A stretch of 64,000 nt of DNA from Planktothrix serta PCC 8927 (GTDB lineage Bacteria; Cyanobacteriota; Cyanobacteriia; Cyanobacteriales; Microcoleaceae), in assembly GCF_900010725.2 (NCBI RefSeq), contig NZ_LR734877.1:474501-538500 (forward strand), written 5' to 3'. Shown piece by piece: positions 16,658 through 25,390 of this stretch (position 1 is the stretch's first letter; each line of letters opens with the position of its first letter). A model generated the notes under the pieces. It had not been told where the DNA came from, did no database searches, and saw only the letters and a list, made by a program, of their open reading frames with translations. A program made the position numbers and the translations under genes.

Positions 16658-18697
16658 TTAACTTTTAAAAACACCTTTCCAGATCTTAATTTCTCCTGTC
16701 CACCCTGCATCTATAACTTTTTGAACATTGCCAGGATCTTCATTAACCCAAATTAATAGAATATCAGCTAATGAGATGCTTTCATACACCAATACCTCCG
16801 CTTGAAGACAGGTTGGGCGACAATCAGGTAAATTACCTCTAGTCCATAATCTCCCTCCTATATCTCTTACTTCAGGAACAAACATACTCTCCAGTCCTTC
16901 AAAACGTGTTTTGATATAAGCACCACGTCTTGATGCTGCATTCATTTGGCAGAAAAGAGTATTTTGTTTCCATAGGTAATCAGGTTTTATTGCTAACAAT
17001 ACCCAACAATCAGTTCTATGGTTTTGTCTAGCATGGTAGTGATACATACTGTTATAACCATTTATGCTACAGCAAATGTGATTATGTTGTCCATCCCACC
17101 GTCCTGAATCAATTTGTTTATAATGCTGATTTCGTTCTTGAAGTTTAGTGTTTGATAATAAACCTCCTTGTGAACAAATCCCTTTTAAATTTTCAATTGT
17201 AGTAAAGTGACATAAACACGAAATTTTTCTTAGAGCCACAAATGCACGAATCTGAGCAGCATCAGAACCATCTAATCGTTGTTCCACAGTCTCAATTATA
17301 GGAATCTTATCATTTGTTATTTCCAATTCATCTTGAAACGTGGGAAGGGGATTATATAAGTTATTAGATATAGAATCAACACGATTTTTGCTTGTTATAT
17401 TGCCATCATCGAATAACTCTTGGTCAAGCTCCTCAGATATCTCAACGGGAGGAATATCAAGTAATATAGTCTTTTTAGCATCCTTTAAAAACGATAAGAA
17501 TTTTATAAATTTTGATGAAATTTTATGACGGATATCATTAACTATAGTTTTTTGTTGCTGTTCAGATAAACTTGAAATTAAGGGGTCTAAACTCAAAAAT
17601 AATAATTTTACTTTCTCTGAATCGGAAAGAAGTTCAAAAATCGTTGGGTACTTTTTAAGGTTTTCTGGAATTAAGCATAATAGTTCTGAATGATCAGTTT
17701 GAGAAGAATTATTCAATATTCCACCGATTTCACTAATAAGTTTTTCTGGATTTGATGAATTACTGAGTTTAGAAACTAAAATTTTTATACGGTTCTGGTT
17801 GGGGAGTAAAGACCAAATTCGCTCATTAGATACAATATCTTCTGGAATAGTCTTCCAATGAAGATCGGTTTCAGGGAGATTTTGTAAACGGTTTATTAGC
17901 TCATTCCATAAAATATCTGAGTTGTTATTTTCAGCGTTTATGACTAAGTTAATTAATTTTTGAAGACTGATGTAATTAATTAATTCTTGACTAGCTATTA
18001 AGATATTGTCTGGAATCTCATCCGCAAAACTTTGTTGTGATAGAGTACATCCTCTGATTCCAGTAGAAGACTTAGTGAGAGTATTAAGTTTTTGCAAACA
18101 AAAATAAACCTTAAGTTGATCTGCGTTAAAGCTGTTGAGGTAAAGTTTAAATACAGGATACCAAAGTTTTACATCTTGACTAAGTGCACAAGCTTCAATA
18201 ATCTCTGGATTAGTTTCTTGAGTTAGTAGAGTTAAATGAGTTGCATTATCCCTTAATTGATTATCTCTACTAAAATTTTTTTTGATATCGAAAACAACAG
18301 CAACTCCTTCTTTTAAATCTTCATTGGAACACGAAATTTGATTAATATGTACAAAAACTTCTGCCTTTCCTTTTGTCTGTTTTTCAAAAAAGGTTAACAA
18401 ATCATCTCTTTGCAAAAGAGCACATCCAAAACCCTTGTCTTTTTGATACCAATCCATTATACCTACCTCTCTCAACAAGTTTAAATTTTTGATTTTATTA
18501 TCTTGAATTTCAAAGCGAATAAATCTTCCTCTTTTAAGTTCAGATTCTGAACATTTAATTTCTTGATGGTGTAACTTCCATCTACGTTCATCTTCTAATG
18601 TAAGTATTCTGTAATCTAAATCTTGATCTGATTTATCGAACCATTTAACTATACCTATTTCTACAAGCTTTGTCGTATCTGGGGCAATAGTAGACAT
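16658..18697 (-). CDS. DarT-like ADP-ribosyltransferase fused to cold-shock-like domains
   Basis: 679 residues. Residues 12-75 look like a degenerate cold-shock/OB domain (IGIVKWFDKS). Residues 79-150 look like a better one, with RNP1 KGFGC (88-92) and RNP2 VFVHI (114-118). A helical middle (about 160-470) shows weak repeats with LLP or LLS followed by K-I/L-L. The C-terminal 186 residues match the DarT (DUF4433) family: CLCHFTTIENLKGI with H497, GGLLS, ICCSINGYNSMYHYHARQ, WVLLAIKPDYLW, CQMNAASRRGA, and QAEVLVYESI carrying the presumed catalytic glutamate E634. DarT toxins ADP-ribosylate thymidine in single-stranded DNA. Here the target may differ. The partner downstream is a DraG-type hydrolase, not the macrodomain DarG. 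Confidence 0.85.
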   Translation of the reverse strand: MSTIAPDTTKLVEIGIVKWFDKSDQDLDYRILTLEDERRWKLHHQEIKCSESELKRGRFIRFEIQDNKIKNLNLLREVGIMDWYQKDKGFGCALLQRDDLLTFFEKQTKGKAEVFVHINQISCSNEDLKEGVAVVFDIKKNFSRDNQLRDNATHLTLLTQETNPEIIEACALSQDVKLWYPVFKLYLNSFNADQLKVYFCLQKLNTLTKSSTGIRGCTLSQQSFADEIPDNILIASQELINYISLQKLINLVINAENNNSDILWNELINRLQNLPETDLHWKTIPEDIVSNERIWSLLPNQNRIKILVSKLSNSSNPEKLISEIGGILNNSSQTDHSELLCLIPENLKKYPTIFELLSDSEKVKLLFLSLDPLISSLSEQQQKTIVNDIRHKISSKFIKFLSFLKDAKKTILLDIPPVEISEELDQELFDDGNITSKNRVDSISNNLYNPLPTFQDELEITNDKIPIIETVEQRLDGSDAAQIRAFVALRKISCLCHFTTIENLKGICSQGGLLSNTKLQERNQHYKQIDSGRWDGQHNHICCSINGYNSMYHYHARQNHRTDCWVLLAIKPDYLWKQNTLFCQMNAASRRGAYIKTRFEGLESMFVPEVRDIGGRLWTRGNLPDCRPTCLQAEVLVYESISLADILLIWVNEDPGNVQKVIDAGWTGEIKIWKGVFKS

Positions 18698-19289
18698 ATT
18701 CAGCTATATTCCTCTATAAAAATTGGGGCTTTGACGAAAGCGTTTGAGTTGAAAAATTCATTGGGATCAGAGTCGCCAAACAAAATTAGGCAAATTCTAC
18801 AATAGACTTTGTATTGTTCATTGGCTAATTTAAGGGATTAAAGTTTATTCCGTAGGCTTTTAAATGCCAGTTTAGAATAAGTGAAAATTTTAAAACGATG
18901 AATGGGACGATTAAGGAAAAACCTTAATCCAGATCAATAGTTGCAACTTAGGGGGTATGGGAAAAATAACTGATGAGAGGACTATCAGTGATGTTTGGAT
19001 TAAATTAATAGGTAGCGGAGAAATAGCAACTGAGAGTAGTAGATGATAAATTTCAGCTATACGCCAGTGGTGTGACTACGGAATTGCTTGGTCGCCACAA
19101 TCAGGGCATCGCATTTATCATCAGTTCGCTTATATATTAAAGGTTATAACTTGTCTATCATTTTGTAAATCAGTGAAATTACGGAACTTTCCTTTCATAT
19201 TGTTTTGAAGTTTAGGCTCAATCTACCCCCTGGTTAGTTGAGCTATGTCGTTGAAATCTGCTCTCTCAAACCAAGGGGTGATGCTCCTA
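18698..19289. other. Intergenic region with no identifiable gene
   Basis: About 590 bases upstream of the DarT-like gene. Minus-strand stretches are open for tens of codons (for example one reading TDDKCDALIVATKQFRSHTT near 19065-19130) but have no start and no recognised family. They may be relics of decayed insertions. The DarT promoter should lie near its right-hand end in minus orientation. Confidence 0.4.
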
Positions 19290-19472
19290 TCAGTCCGAAT
19301 CTGATTCGTTTCCCTCCCATAACTCCCGTTCTGAATCTCGTTCTAATTCCCGATCTAAGGTGTTTTGTTCTCGGTAATCATCGGAACTATCCTGAACGTC
19401 TCGGTCGTAATCATAGTCGTGGTCGTCGTTGTCGTAACCGTCCTCACCGGGGCCAAAATTATCGTAACGCAT
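19290..19472 (-). CDS. Small, highly acidic protein of unknown function
   Basis: 60 residues from ATG 19472 (MRYDNFGPGEDGYDNDDHDY), with AGGA a short distance upstream. More than a third of residues are Asp or Glu, with many Tyr and Arg, and the end reads ESDSD. No domain or membrane segment is seen, and the protein is probably disordered. The opposite-strand frame (19238-19564) is less convincing. Whether it is a true gene rests on the ribosome site and the strongly biased, clean composition. Confidence 0.45.
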   Translation of the reverse strand: MRYDNFGPGEDGYDNDDHDYDYDRDVQDSSDDYREQNTLDRELERDSERELWEGNESDSD

Positions 19473-19499
19473 GGTCAAAATTCCTCATGATCAGTTTTA

Positions 19500-19563
19500 C
19501 TGACCTATTGCAACCTGCGAATAAAATTACGCAAATTTTCAAACAATTTTTTGGCCGTTTGTA
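19500..19563 (-). pseudogene. Gene 3'-end relic, copy 2 (FENLRNF)
   Basis: A minus-strand stretch reads TTLQTAKKLFENLRNFIRRL then Q and TAG. It is homologous at DNA level to 13271-13323, same orientation, ungapped. No start codon is found upstream before 19640. The parent family is not recognised. Confidence 0.45.
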
Positions 19564-19640
19564 AAGTAGTGCGATCGTCCTCACTCCCTCACCTCTAAAA
19601 CCGCCTCTAGTCAGTCCACTTTTTTTACTCATTAGTGTAA

Positions 19641-19659
19641 GGGCGAGAAAACCTCGCCC
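19641..19659. terminator. Hairpin downstream of the Mrp operon
   Basis: GGGCGAG (19641-19647) and CTCGCCC (19653-19659) form a short GC-rich hairpin about 45 bases beyond the last gene of the minus-strand Mrp operon. On the minus strand an ACTAATGAGTAAAAAAAG tract follows rather than a T-run, so its strength is uncertain. Confidence 0.4.
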
Positions 19660-19705
19660 CTACGATCGCCATTTTTGAAACTTCAAAATGTTGGTTTTCC
19701 ATTAA

Positions 19706-20368
19706 TTACAATAACCCTCGATACCGAATAAACAACAGAATCGCCGCCCACGATCCTAGCGCCACTTTAATTGCTACTAAAATATTTAATAATGGAATAG
19801 CACCCCCACTAAAAAGCCCTCCTAACTCTCCGTGTGGTAACTCGAATCCTGCTAAAGTAACCACCGATAATACAATAAAAGCCAAAACTGTAATTTTCTC
19901 CCAATCTGCGGCTAAATACCGTTTATAAATCTTTTGCATCCACTCAGGAGAAGAGGTAATTGCTACTAAACTGATCGCAGTTCCCCCCGCTACTCCTGCT
20001 GCAAAACCACCCCCCGGACTAAGATGACCCCGAATTGCTAATTCCACCCCAACTAACGCGCTAATTGTTGCTCCCAAACGCGCTAAAACAATTGAAGCTT
20101 CATCGGTAAATTGATGAACTTTAGCATAGGGTTTTTCATTCGCTAATAGGTAATAAACCCCCATAATTGAGATTGTAAAAACGATGACTTCAAAAATCGT
20201 ATCGTAGAGCCGATTTCTTAAAATAATTGCCGTTACCGCATTGGGAATTCTACTATCTTTAATAATCGATTCCACAATCGACAAACTGGGTAAATCCCCT
20301 TCGGGATTCGGCATCACTAAAAACTTAATATAAATCGCAATAACCGCTAAAATATAAACCCATTTCAT
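19706..20368 (-). CDS. mrpB: Mrp antiporter subunit B (MnhB domain)
   Basis: 220 residues. Six or so membrane segments flank the MnhB core, with GATISALVGVELAIRGHLSP then GGGFAAGVAGG, and a late LPHGELGGLFSGGAIPLLNI segment. It is part of the membrane complex exchanging Na+ (or other monovalent cations) for protons. The start codon shares one base with the stop of the upstream DUF4040 gene. It is the last gene of the operon, and is longer than a bacillus MrpB because of an N-terminal extension with two extra helices. Confidence 0.88.
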   Translation of the reverse strand: MKWVYILAVIAIYIKFLVMPNPEGDLPSLSIVESIIKDSRIPNAVTAIILRNRLYDTIFEVIVFTISIMGVYYLLANEKPYAKVHQFTDEASIVLARLGATISALVGVELAIRGHLSPGGGFAAGVAGGTAISLVAITSSPEWMQKIYKRYLAADWEKITVLAFIVLSVVTLAGFELPHGELGGLFSGGAIPLLNILVAIKVALGSWAAILLFIRYRGLL

Positions 20369-20916
20369 TACTGTTCCTCCCCTGATTCTGATAAACTAAA
20401 ATAAGTTAAACGAGTGTCTAACAAGGACAATTGAGTTTGCATCACCTGATAAAGCCGTTGAATTCGGGTTAAGGTGTGATACGCTTGCGGTTGATCATCA
20501 TTCATACAAACCGCATGAACTTCTTTATCTATCAACGCTTGCTTTAAGGCTTTCTCATCTTGATAAAAAATTAACTCCAAACGCAGATGATATTTATTAA
20601 AAACCGTTCTAAACTGCTCTAATAGTTGGCTAAATTCCCCTTCTTTGGCTTCCTTCTCCCAGTCTTCCAACACCCCCAAACGCACGACCAACGAGGAACG
20701 CACCGCCACCGCATACAAGGTAATTGCCAACATTGTCCCCACTAACGCTTCTGTTAATGCGACGTCCGGCGCTCCTAAAACGGTGTAAAATAAGGCTGCG
20801 ATCGCCCCCAAAATCCCCCGCACCACCAAAGCATGATAAGGATTCTCCTCTAACACTAACATCGTCGCCGCTAAAGGGAGCAAAGACGCGATCACAACAA
20901 CATAGTTATCATTCAT
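20368..20916 (-). CDS. Mrp antiporter DUF4040 subunit (MrpA C-terminal/MbhD-like)
   Basis: 182 residues. Three hydrophobic helices at the N-terminus carry GILGAIAALFYTVLGAPDVA and ALTEALVGTMLAITLYA, the DUF4040 pattern found at the C-terminal end of MrpA in other bacteria and as a separate gene in cyanobacteria. A soluble C-terminal domain of about 100 residues follows, rich in Gln and Leu. Overlap with mrpG is four bases. Confidence 0.82.
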   Translation of the reverse strand: MNDNYVVVIASLLPLAATMLVLEENPYHALVVRGILGAIAALFYTVLGAPDVALTEALVGTMLAITLYAVAVRSSLVVRLGVLEDWEKEAKEGEFSQLLEQFRTVFNKYHLRLELIFYQDEKALKQALIDKEVHAVCMNDDQPQAYHTLTRIQRLYQVMQTQLSLLDTRLTYFSLSESGEEQ

Positions 20917-21188
20917 GATTCCTCCTCATTACTAGAACAGTAAGCTAACACATAACCCAGCATTGTATTCCACAACATCAGAGAAATCAGGGCTAAAACC
21001 AGCAACGGCCATTCTTTGGGAATTTTCACTAGCAACCCCAAAACAATCAGCATTGATCCCAGAGTATCGGCGACAGTCAGGGTATGCAATTTGAATAAAA
21101 CTGATCGCAAACCCAACAATGGTAAGGTTCCCCAAAACCAGAACACTAGACCGACAGCCATCAACCCATAACTCAATATGTCAATCAT
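20913..21188 (-). CDS. mrpG: Mrp antiporter subunit G
   Basis: 91 residues from ATG 21188, which overlaps the mrpF stop by four bases. The longer frame to 21281 lacks family similarity at its start. Three membrane helices carry FWFWGTLPLLGLRSVLFKLH and LTVADTLGSMLIVLGLL, the MnhG/MrpG core. It is a small accessory subunit of the cation/proton antiporter. Confidence 0.88.
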   Translation of the reverse strand: MIDILSYGLMAVGLVFWFWGTLPLLGLRSVLFKLHTLTVADTLGSMLIVLGLLVKIPKEWPLLVLALISLMLWNTMLGYVLAYCSSNEEES

Positions 21189-21439
21189 CGGTAACTTATC
21201 CTTTTTAAAAGTTGAGCAAGTAACATAAATCCGGCATTGCCAACGGTGAGAATGATCACTCCGGCAATTCCAATCATCCAATCATCTCTTAAAACCGAGA
21301 CAACGAGAATCATCATCGAACTCTTGGTGGCGATACTGGCAAAGGCTAACATCTTCTCCCAGACATCATCTTCTTGCCAACACGCTTCATAAAGGGGAAT
21401 TAACAATGCGATAATCATGGCAATCAAGACCCAGTTCAT
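21185..21439 (-). CDS. mrpF: Mrp antiporter subunit F
   Basis: 84 residues from ATG 21439, giving a four-base overlap with the mrpE stop. Three membrane helices are seen, with a WEKMLAFASIATKSSMMILV segment and RDDWMIGIAGVIILTVGNAG, matching the MrpF/PhaF family. It is a small structural subunit of the antiporter. Confidence 0.87.
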   Translation of the reverse strand: MNWVLIAMIIALLIPLYEACWQEDDVWEKMLAFASIATKSSMMILVVSVLRDDWMIGIAGVIILTVGNAGFMLLAQLLKRISYR

Positions 21440-21825
21440 GGCAGTTTCCTCCGTTGCACGCGATGAACCGCAAACCATCCGTTTTCATGGTATTTCAACA
21501 CAATAGTTTTTGGGGTAAAGGTAATCAGAAAAATGTCTAAAAAGATCAGTCCAGGGGTGCGTTGTGGTTTAACCCGTTCCATGATAATTTCTTCCTCGTT
21601 ATGGGGACGAAAAATCATTTCGATCGCCTCCAAATAAGCTTGAGGAATTGCTACCACAATCTCGCCTAAAACCCGCATCCAATCTTGTAAAGCGGTCGGA
21701 CTTTTACGCAGTCCTGGTATTAAAAAAGCGATCGCCACTCCAATAATAATATTGGTGACGGTGAAATTCGCTGTTAACAGAAACCAAATGGTCAGCCGTA
21801 ATATTAGATTCAGATATCCAATCAT
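21436..21825 (-). CDS. mrpE: Mrp antiporter subunit E
   Basis: 129 residues from ATG 21825 (MIGYLNLILRLTIWFLLTAN), whose ATGA overlaps the mrpD stop like the other junctions in this operon. The frame continues to a TTG at 21840, less likely. The MnhE family is shown by two N-terminal helices, VAIPQAYLEAIEMIFRP, and the late LTFTPKTIVL-type segment (ITFTPKTIVLKYHENGWFAV). Confidence 0.9.
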   Translation of the reverse strand: MIGYLNLILRLTIWFLLTANFTVTNIIIGVAIAFLIPGLRKSPTALQDWMRVLGEIVVAIPQAYLEAIEMIFRPHNEEEIIMERVKPQRTPGLIFLDIFLITFTPKTIVLKYHENGWFAVHRVQRRKLP

Positions 21826-23249
21826 GCTAAAACCATCCAAAATAATAGGATTAACATCACACTCATCACCCCCATCAAATGATCAATTTGTTCCAGCATC
21901 CGGGGAAGTTTGAGGGAAATTTTTTGAATAATGAACAAATAAACGAACCATCCCAGGAAAATTGTTGCCAGAGGTTTGATAATATTAGCAATAGTATAAG
22001 CTTCGTAATAAGCTATATTTGCTACTACCAACCCCGCCAATAACAAAATCAACCCAGGCCAAAAACTAGGCCGGATTTTATCTGCTCCCCCACGCGGTAA
22101 AAAAATAAATTTGGCAAAGGAGATCGCTGTTCCCAATGCCGCAATATTCATGCCGATCACTTGCCAAGGTAACAGATTTTTCATTGTTAATATCTTCGCC
22201 CCAAACCCCGATAATAGGGGAAAACCGGAGATTGAGAAACTTGCGATCGCCAATGCTATCCACAAAGAAGTATTGATCGGGGTGTGATGCAGTTCTTTAA
22301 AACTACGGCTCGGTAAAACCCCCGCAATTAGAAATAAAGCGGATTTAACTAAGCCATGAGTGAGAGCGTAAAATCCCCCCACTTCCGGTGCCGCCAGTAC
22401 AAACCCTAACTGGGATATGGTATGAAACGCTAACATCCGCTTGGTATCCTTTTCAAACATGGCATAGAACACCCCCAGTAAGGCAGTTCCCACCCCAAAG
22501 ATCCGAATAATCGGGTCAAGTTCACCCACCGTTAGGGCGATCCGCACCATTGGGAACACTCCCGCTTTTACCACCACCCCCGACATTAAGGCGGATACAG
22601 GGCTTTCTGATTCCGAGTGGGTTAAAGGCAACCATAAACCCGATACAAAAATACCTCCTTTAACTAATAATCCTAGAAGAATTAAAGCCACTGCTTCCGG
22701 TGGTACGCCCTGTAACCCTTTAAAGGCAAAGGAATGATGGGTTTGATAAACTAACACCGCCCCGACTAAATAAAACAGCATGGCGACGTTGCTAACAAAT
22801 AGATAGCGTAACCCAACCCAAATTGATCGATCCGATCGCGGATAAGAAATTAGGAGAAAAGTGGCAATACTAATCACCTCTAATGCCACATATAAACTAA
22901 TCAAATCCGCACAAACAAAAGTAGCATTCACACTGCCATGTAAAATAATGGCTTGAGTATAGAAAAAGGTGCTTTTATTCGTGTGCCAACAGTACAGAAT
23001 AACGGCGGCAGTTACTAATCCATTGGTTAAGATAAAATAACCACTGAGGGAATCAATTAGTAAGGAAACACCGAAGTTATCAAGTAACTGGATGGCTAGG
23101 GGAGATGAATTAACACAGTGATACAACCCATAAGCGATAGAAATAAACGCCACAAATAACGTAAAAAATCGATCTAGTTTGGGAACCAGATAAATTGTAA
23201 ATCCAGCCAAAAAAGGCAGCGCAATCCAAACAATAGTAGGGGTAATCAT
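21822..23249 (-). CDS. mrpD: Mrp antiporter subunit D (proton-translocating NuoM/N-like)
   Basis: 475 residues, about fourteen membrane helices. It is related to the antiporter-like subunits of complex I. The key ion-path residues are in place: Glu in YVALEVISIATFLLI, Lys in LLVKGGIFVSGLWLPLTHSE, and KDTKRMLAFHTISQLGF. It is the only large antiporter-like subunit in this operon. The stop overlaps mrpE and the start overlaps mrpC by four bases each. Confidence 0.9.
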   Translation of the reverse strand: MITPTIVWIALPFLAGFTIYLVPKLDRFFTLFVAFISIAYGLYHCVNSSPLAIQLLDNFGVSLLIDSLSGYFILTNGLVTAAVILYCWHTNKSTFFYTQAIILHGSVNATFVCADLISLYVALEVISIATFLLISYPRSDRSIWVGLRYLFVSNVAMLFYLVGAVLVYQTHHSFAFKGLQGVPPEAVALILLGLLVKGGIFVSGLWLPLTHSESESPVSALMSGVVVKAGVFPMVRIALTVGELDPIIRIFGVGTALLGVFYAMFEKDTKRMLAFHTISQLGFVLAAPEVGGFYALTHGLVKSALFLIAGVLPSRSFKELHHTPINTSLWIALAIASFSISGFPLLSGFGAKILTMKNLLPWQVIGMNIAALGTAISFAKFIFLPRGGADKIRPSFWPGLILLLAGLVVANIAYYEAYTIANIIKPLATIFLGWFVYLFIIQKISLKLPRMLEQIDHLMGVMSVMLILLFWMVLA

Positions 23250-23581
23250 GGGGTATTATTTTTCTCGATCTCGTTCGTTTCCAAAGTAGGATTATCCCGT
23301 GCCAATTTCATCGCTCCAACTAACATTAACGCTTGAATTGAAAGACCGATGACAATAGCGGTTAAAATAACAGCTTGGGGAACTGGATCGGAATAAGTGC
23401 CATTTTGGACATCGGAAAGAATCGGGGTTAATAAACCGCCCCGTGATGCGATTAGCACATAGTAGGCGATTACACCCGTACTCATGATGTCCATTGCGAT
23501 GATCTTCATCAGCAGGTTTTTCTTAAAGATGATTCCAAAAAACCCGCACAGTATTGTTGCAAAGACGAAGGCTTCTAACAC
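23246..23581 (-). CDS. mrpC: Mrp antiporter subunit C (NuoK-like)
   Basis: 111 residues from a GTG at 23581 (MLEAFVFATILCGFFGIIFK). Three helices and the DPVPQAVILTAIVIGLSIQA segment identify MnhC/MrpC. It is the first gene of the seven-gene operon, so the promoter lies in 23582-23780. Confidence 0.9.
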   Translation of the reverse strand: MLEAFVFATILCGFFGIIFKKNLLMKIIAMDIMSTGVIAYYVLIASRGGLLTPILSDVQNGTYSDPVPQAVILTAIVIGLSIQALMLVGAMKLARDNPTLETNEIEKNNTP

Positions 23582-23780
23582 GATAATGAGCGGTTGGCTA
23601 AGGGTATTATAAAAGGGTTGTAGGCTGGAACAACTGGCTGCTTGATGTCGGTTCAGCTTGGTGCTGAAACCCGCACTGAATTTATTGCCAGGATAACTTC
23701 GGCTCTATTAAAGCGAGTTAACATTTTTTCAACTCTATAATAAGTAAAAGGAATTGTCAATCCCATTGATGATTTAGATG

Positions 23781-25130
23781 CTAAACCGCTTTGTAGGAAC
23801 TAGGAACAATAGCTAAATCAGTTTTTGGATCGAATAAATGGATTTTTTCGGGTGTTATGGTTAACCAAATTTTTTCACCGGGTATAAGTTGAGTTTCGGC
23901 TGGGATTCTAACTTGTAAGGAAGAATTTAGGTTGTTTTCTCCTAATAAATGTACCCATAATAAGGTTTCATGTCCTAATGCTTCTAAACGATCAACAATA
24001 ACAGGTAAATTTTTAGTTGCGGGACAACTGACGATTAAATGTTCGGGTCTAATTCCTAACAGTAATTTTTGGTCATTGTAGCGAGGTAAAACGGGTTCCC
24101 AAATATCGGGTAAAGTTAAACGAAATTGAGGGTGAGTAATTAATAAGGGTGCAGTGAAGTGAACGGGAATAAAGTTCATGGGGGGAGAGCCAATAAACTC
24201 CGCTACAAAACGATTTGCAGGACGATTATACAGTTCTAAAGGGGGAGCAACTTGTTGAATTCTTCCTTGGTTCATAACCGCAATTCGAGAACCCATTGTC
24301 ATTGCTTCTACTTGATCATGGGTAACATAAATGGTTGTTGTACCTAATTTTTTTTGTAATTCTACAATTTGGGCGCGGGTTTCGGTTCTTAATTTAGCAT
24401 CTAAATTAGATAAAGGTTCATCCATTAAGAAAACTTGCGGATTTCTAGCCATTGCTCGACCTAATGCAACCCGTTGTTTTTGTCCTCCTGATAATTGTTT
24501 GGGATATCGATCTAATAACGATTCAATTTGTAATAATTTAGCGACCGTTAAGACTCTTTCAGATACGGCTTTTTCTCGTTCTGAAACATGGCGGAATTGG
24601 GGAGGAAGCGATCGCGTCATTGCTACAATTGCATCTTCTAACCACAATGGAGCAAAGATTTGATAGTCTCCTAGGGTAACGGATAATTGTTGATGGGAAG
24701 GGGTTGTAGAGGTTGTTTTTTGAACCATTAAAGGCTGTTTGGGTTCGGTTTCTCGATAGGAACGACGCAACCCGAAAGCCAAGTTATCATAGACTTTTAA
24801 ATGAGGATATAAAGCATAGTTTTGAAAGACCATAGCAATATCACGGGCTTTCGGGGGTAATTCATTGACTAATGTATTCCCAATATAAATATTACCTCCG
24901 GTAATGGTTTCTAATCCTGCAATTAATCGTAATAGGGTACTTTTTCCACAACCGGATGGCCCGACTAAAACCATAAATTCGCCATCAAATATCTGAAGAT
25001 GAACTCGTTTTAAAATTGCTTGACGGCTGGGGGTTGATTCTTGGAGTTCTGATGATTTTGTTTCCTCGGAGGCGGTTTGACGACGAGTGGGGAAACTTTT
25101 ATAAATATTATCTAAAATAACTTCTGCCAT
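23781..25130 (-). CDS. MalK/UgpC-type ABC transporter ATPase with insertions
   Basis: 449 residues from ATG 25130 ([17 protein letters not shown]). A TTG at 25157 is the only longer start. It has Walker [10 protein letters not shown] (57-65), Q-loop [10 protein letters not shown], signature LSGGQ (213-217), Walker [15 protein letters not shown], and a C-terminal MalK-like OB regulatory domain (from about 320). The family drives uptake of sugars or glycerol phosphate. Two insertions make it some 80 residues longer than usual: about 18-38 before Walker A, and about 123-188 between the Q-loop and the signature, inside the helical subdomain. No permease or binding protein is adjacent, as is common for shared ATPases in cyanobacteria; the substrate is unknown. 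Confidence 0.88.
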   Translation of the reverse strand: MAEVILDNIYKSFPTRRQTASEETKSSELQESTPSRQAILKRVHLQIFDGEFMVLVGPSGCGKSTLLRLIAGLETITGGNIYIGNTLVNELPPKARDIAMVFQNYALYPHLKVYDNLAFGLRRSYRETEPKQPLMVQKTTSTTPSHQQLSVTLGDYQIFAPLWLEDAIVAMTRSLPPQFRHVSEREKAVSERVLTVAKLLQIESLLDRYPKQLSGGQKQRVALGRAMARNPQVFLMDEPLSNLDAKLRTETRAQIVELQKKLGTTTIYVTHDQVEAMTMGSRIAVMNQGRIQQVAPPLELYNRPANRFVAEFIGSPPMNFIPVHFTAPLLITHPQFRLTLPDIWEPVLPRYNDQKLLLGIRPEHLIVSCPATKNLPVIVDRLEALGHETLLWVHLLGENNLNSSLQVRIPAETQLIPGEKIWLTITPEKIHLFDPKTDLAIVPSSYKAV

Positions 25131-25249
25131 TTTAATTTTACCTGATTTTGAATCCAATAAATGATTGTAAATTACAACAATAAGCTTTAATTTTACCTGA
25201 TTTTCCGTAGGGGCGGGTTCTCTCAGATATAGGTAAGAAACAATTAACT

Positions 25250-25353
25250 GCTCTAAACCCGCCCTTTTTTTCCCTCAGATATTGATAACAAATCATTAAC
25301 TGCTCTAAACCCGCCCTTTTTTTCCCTCAGATATTGATAACAAATCATTAACT
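25250..25353. repeat. 52-bp tandem repeat, two copies plus partial
   Basis: Units begin at 25250 and 25302 (GCTCTAAACCCGCCC..., then a T-run, CCCTCAGATATTGATAACAAATC). A partial third follows, and a related half unit lies upstream around 25205-25245. It sits in the gap between the ABC ATPase and the 38-bp array. Confidence 0.85.
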
Positions 25354-25390
25354 TATTAAACCCGCCCTCTCCTCCTCTGATCTTGGTGTT

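Noticed and set aside
16658-18697. Standard DarTG toxin-antitoxin call
   Set aside because: No macrodomain or NADAR partner is present; the neighbour is a DraG-fold hydrolase, so a plain DarTG label would be wrong.
19238-19564. 108-codon plus-strand frame opposite the acidic ORF
   Set aside because: Irregular composition (a basic, Arg-rich mirror of the acidic frame) and no ribosome site; most likely antisense shadow.
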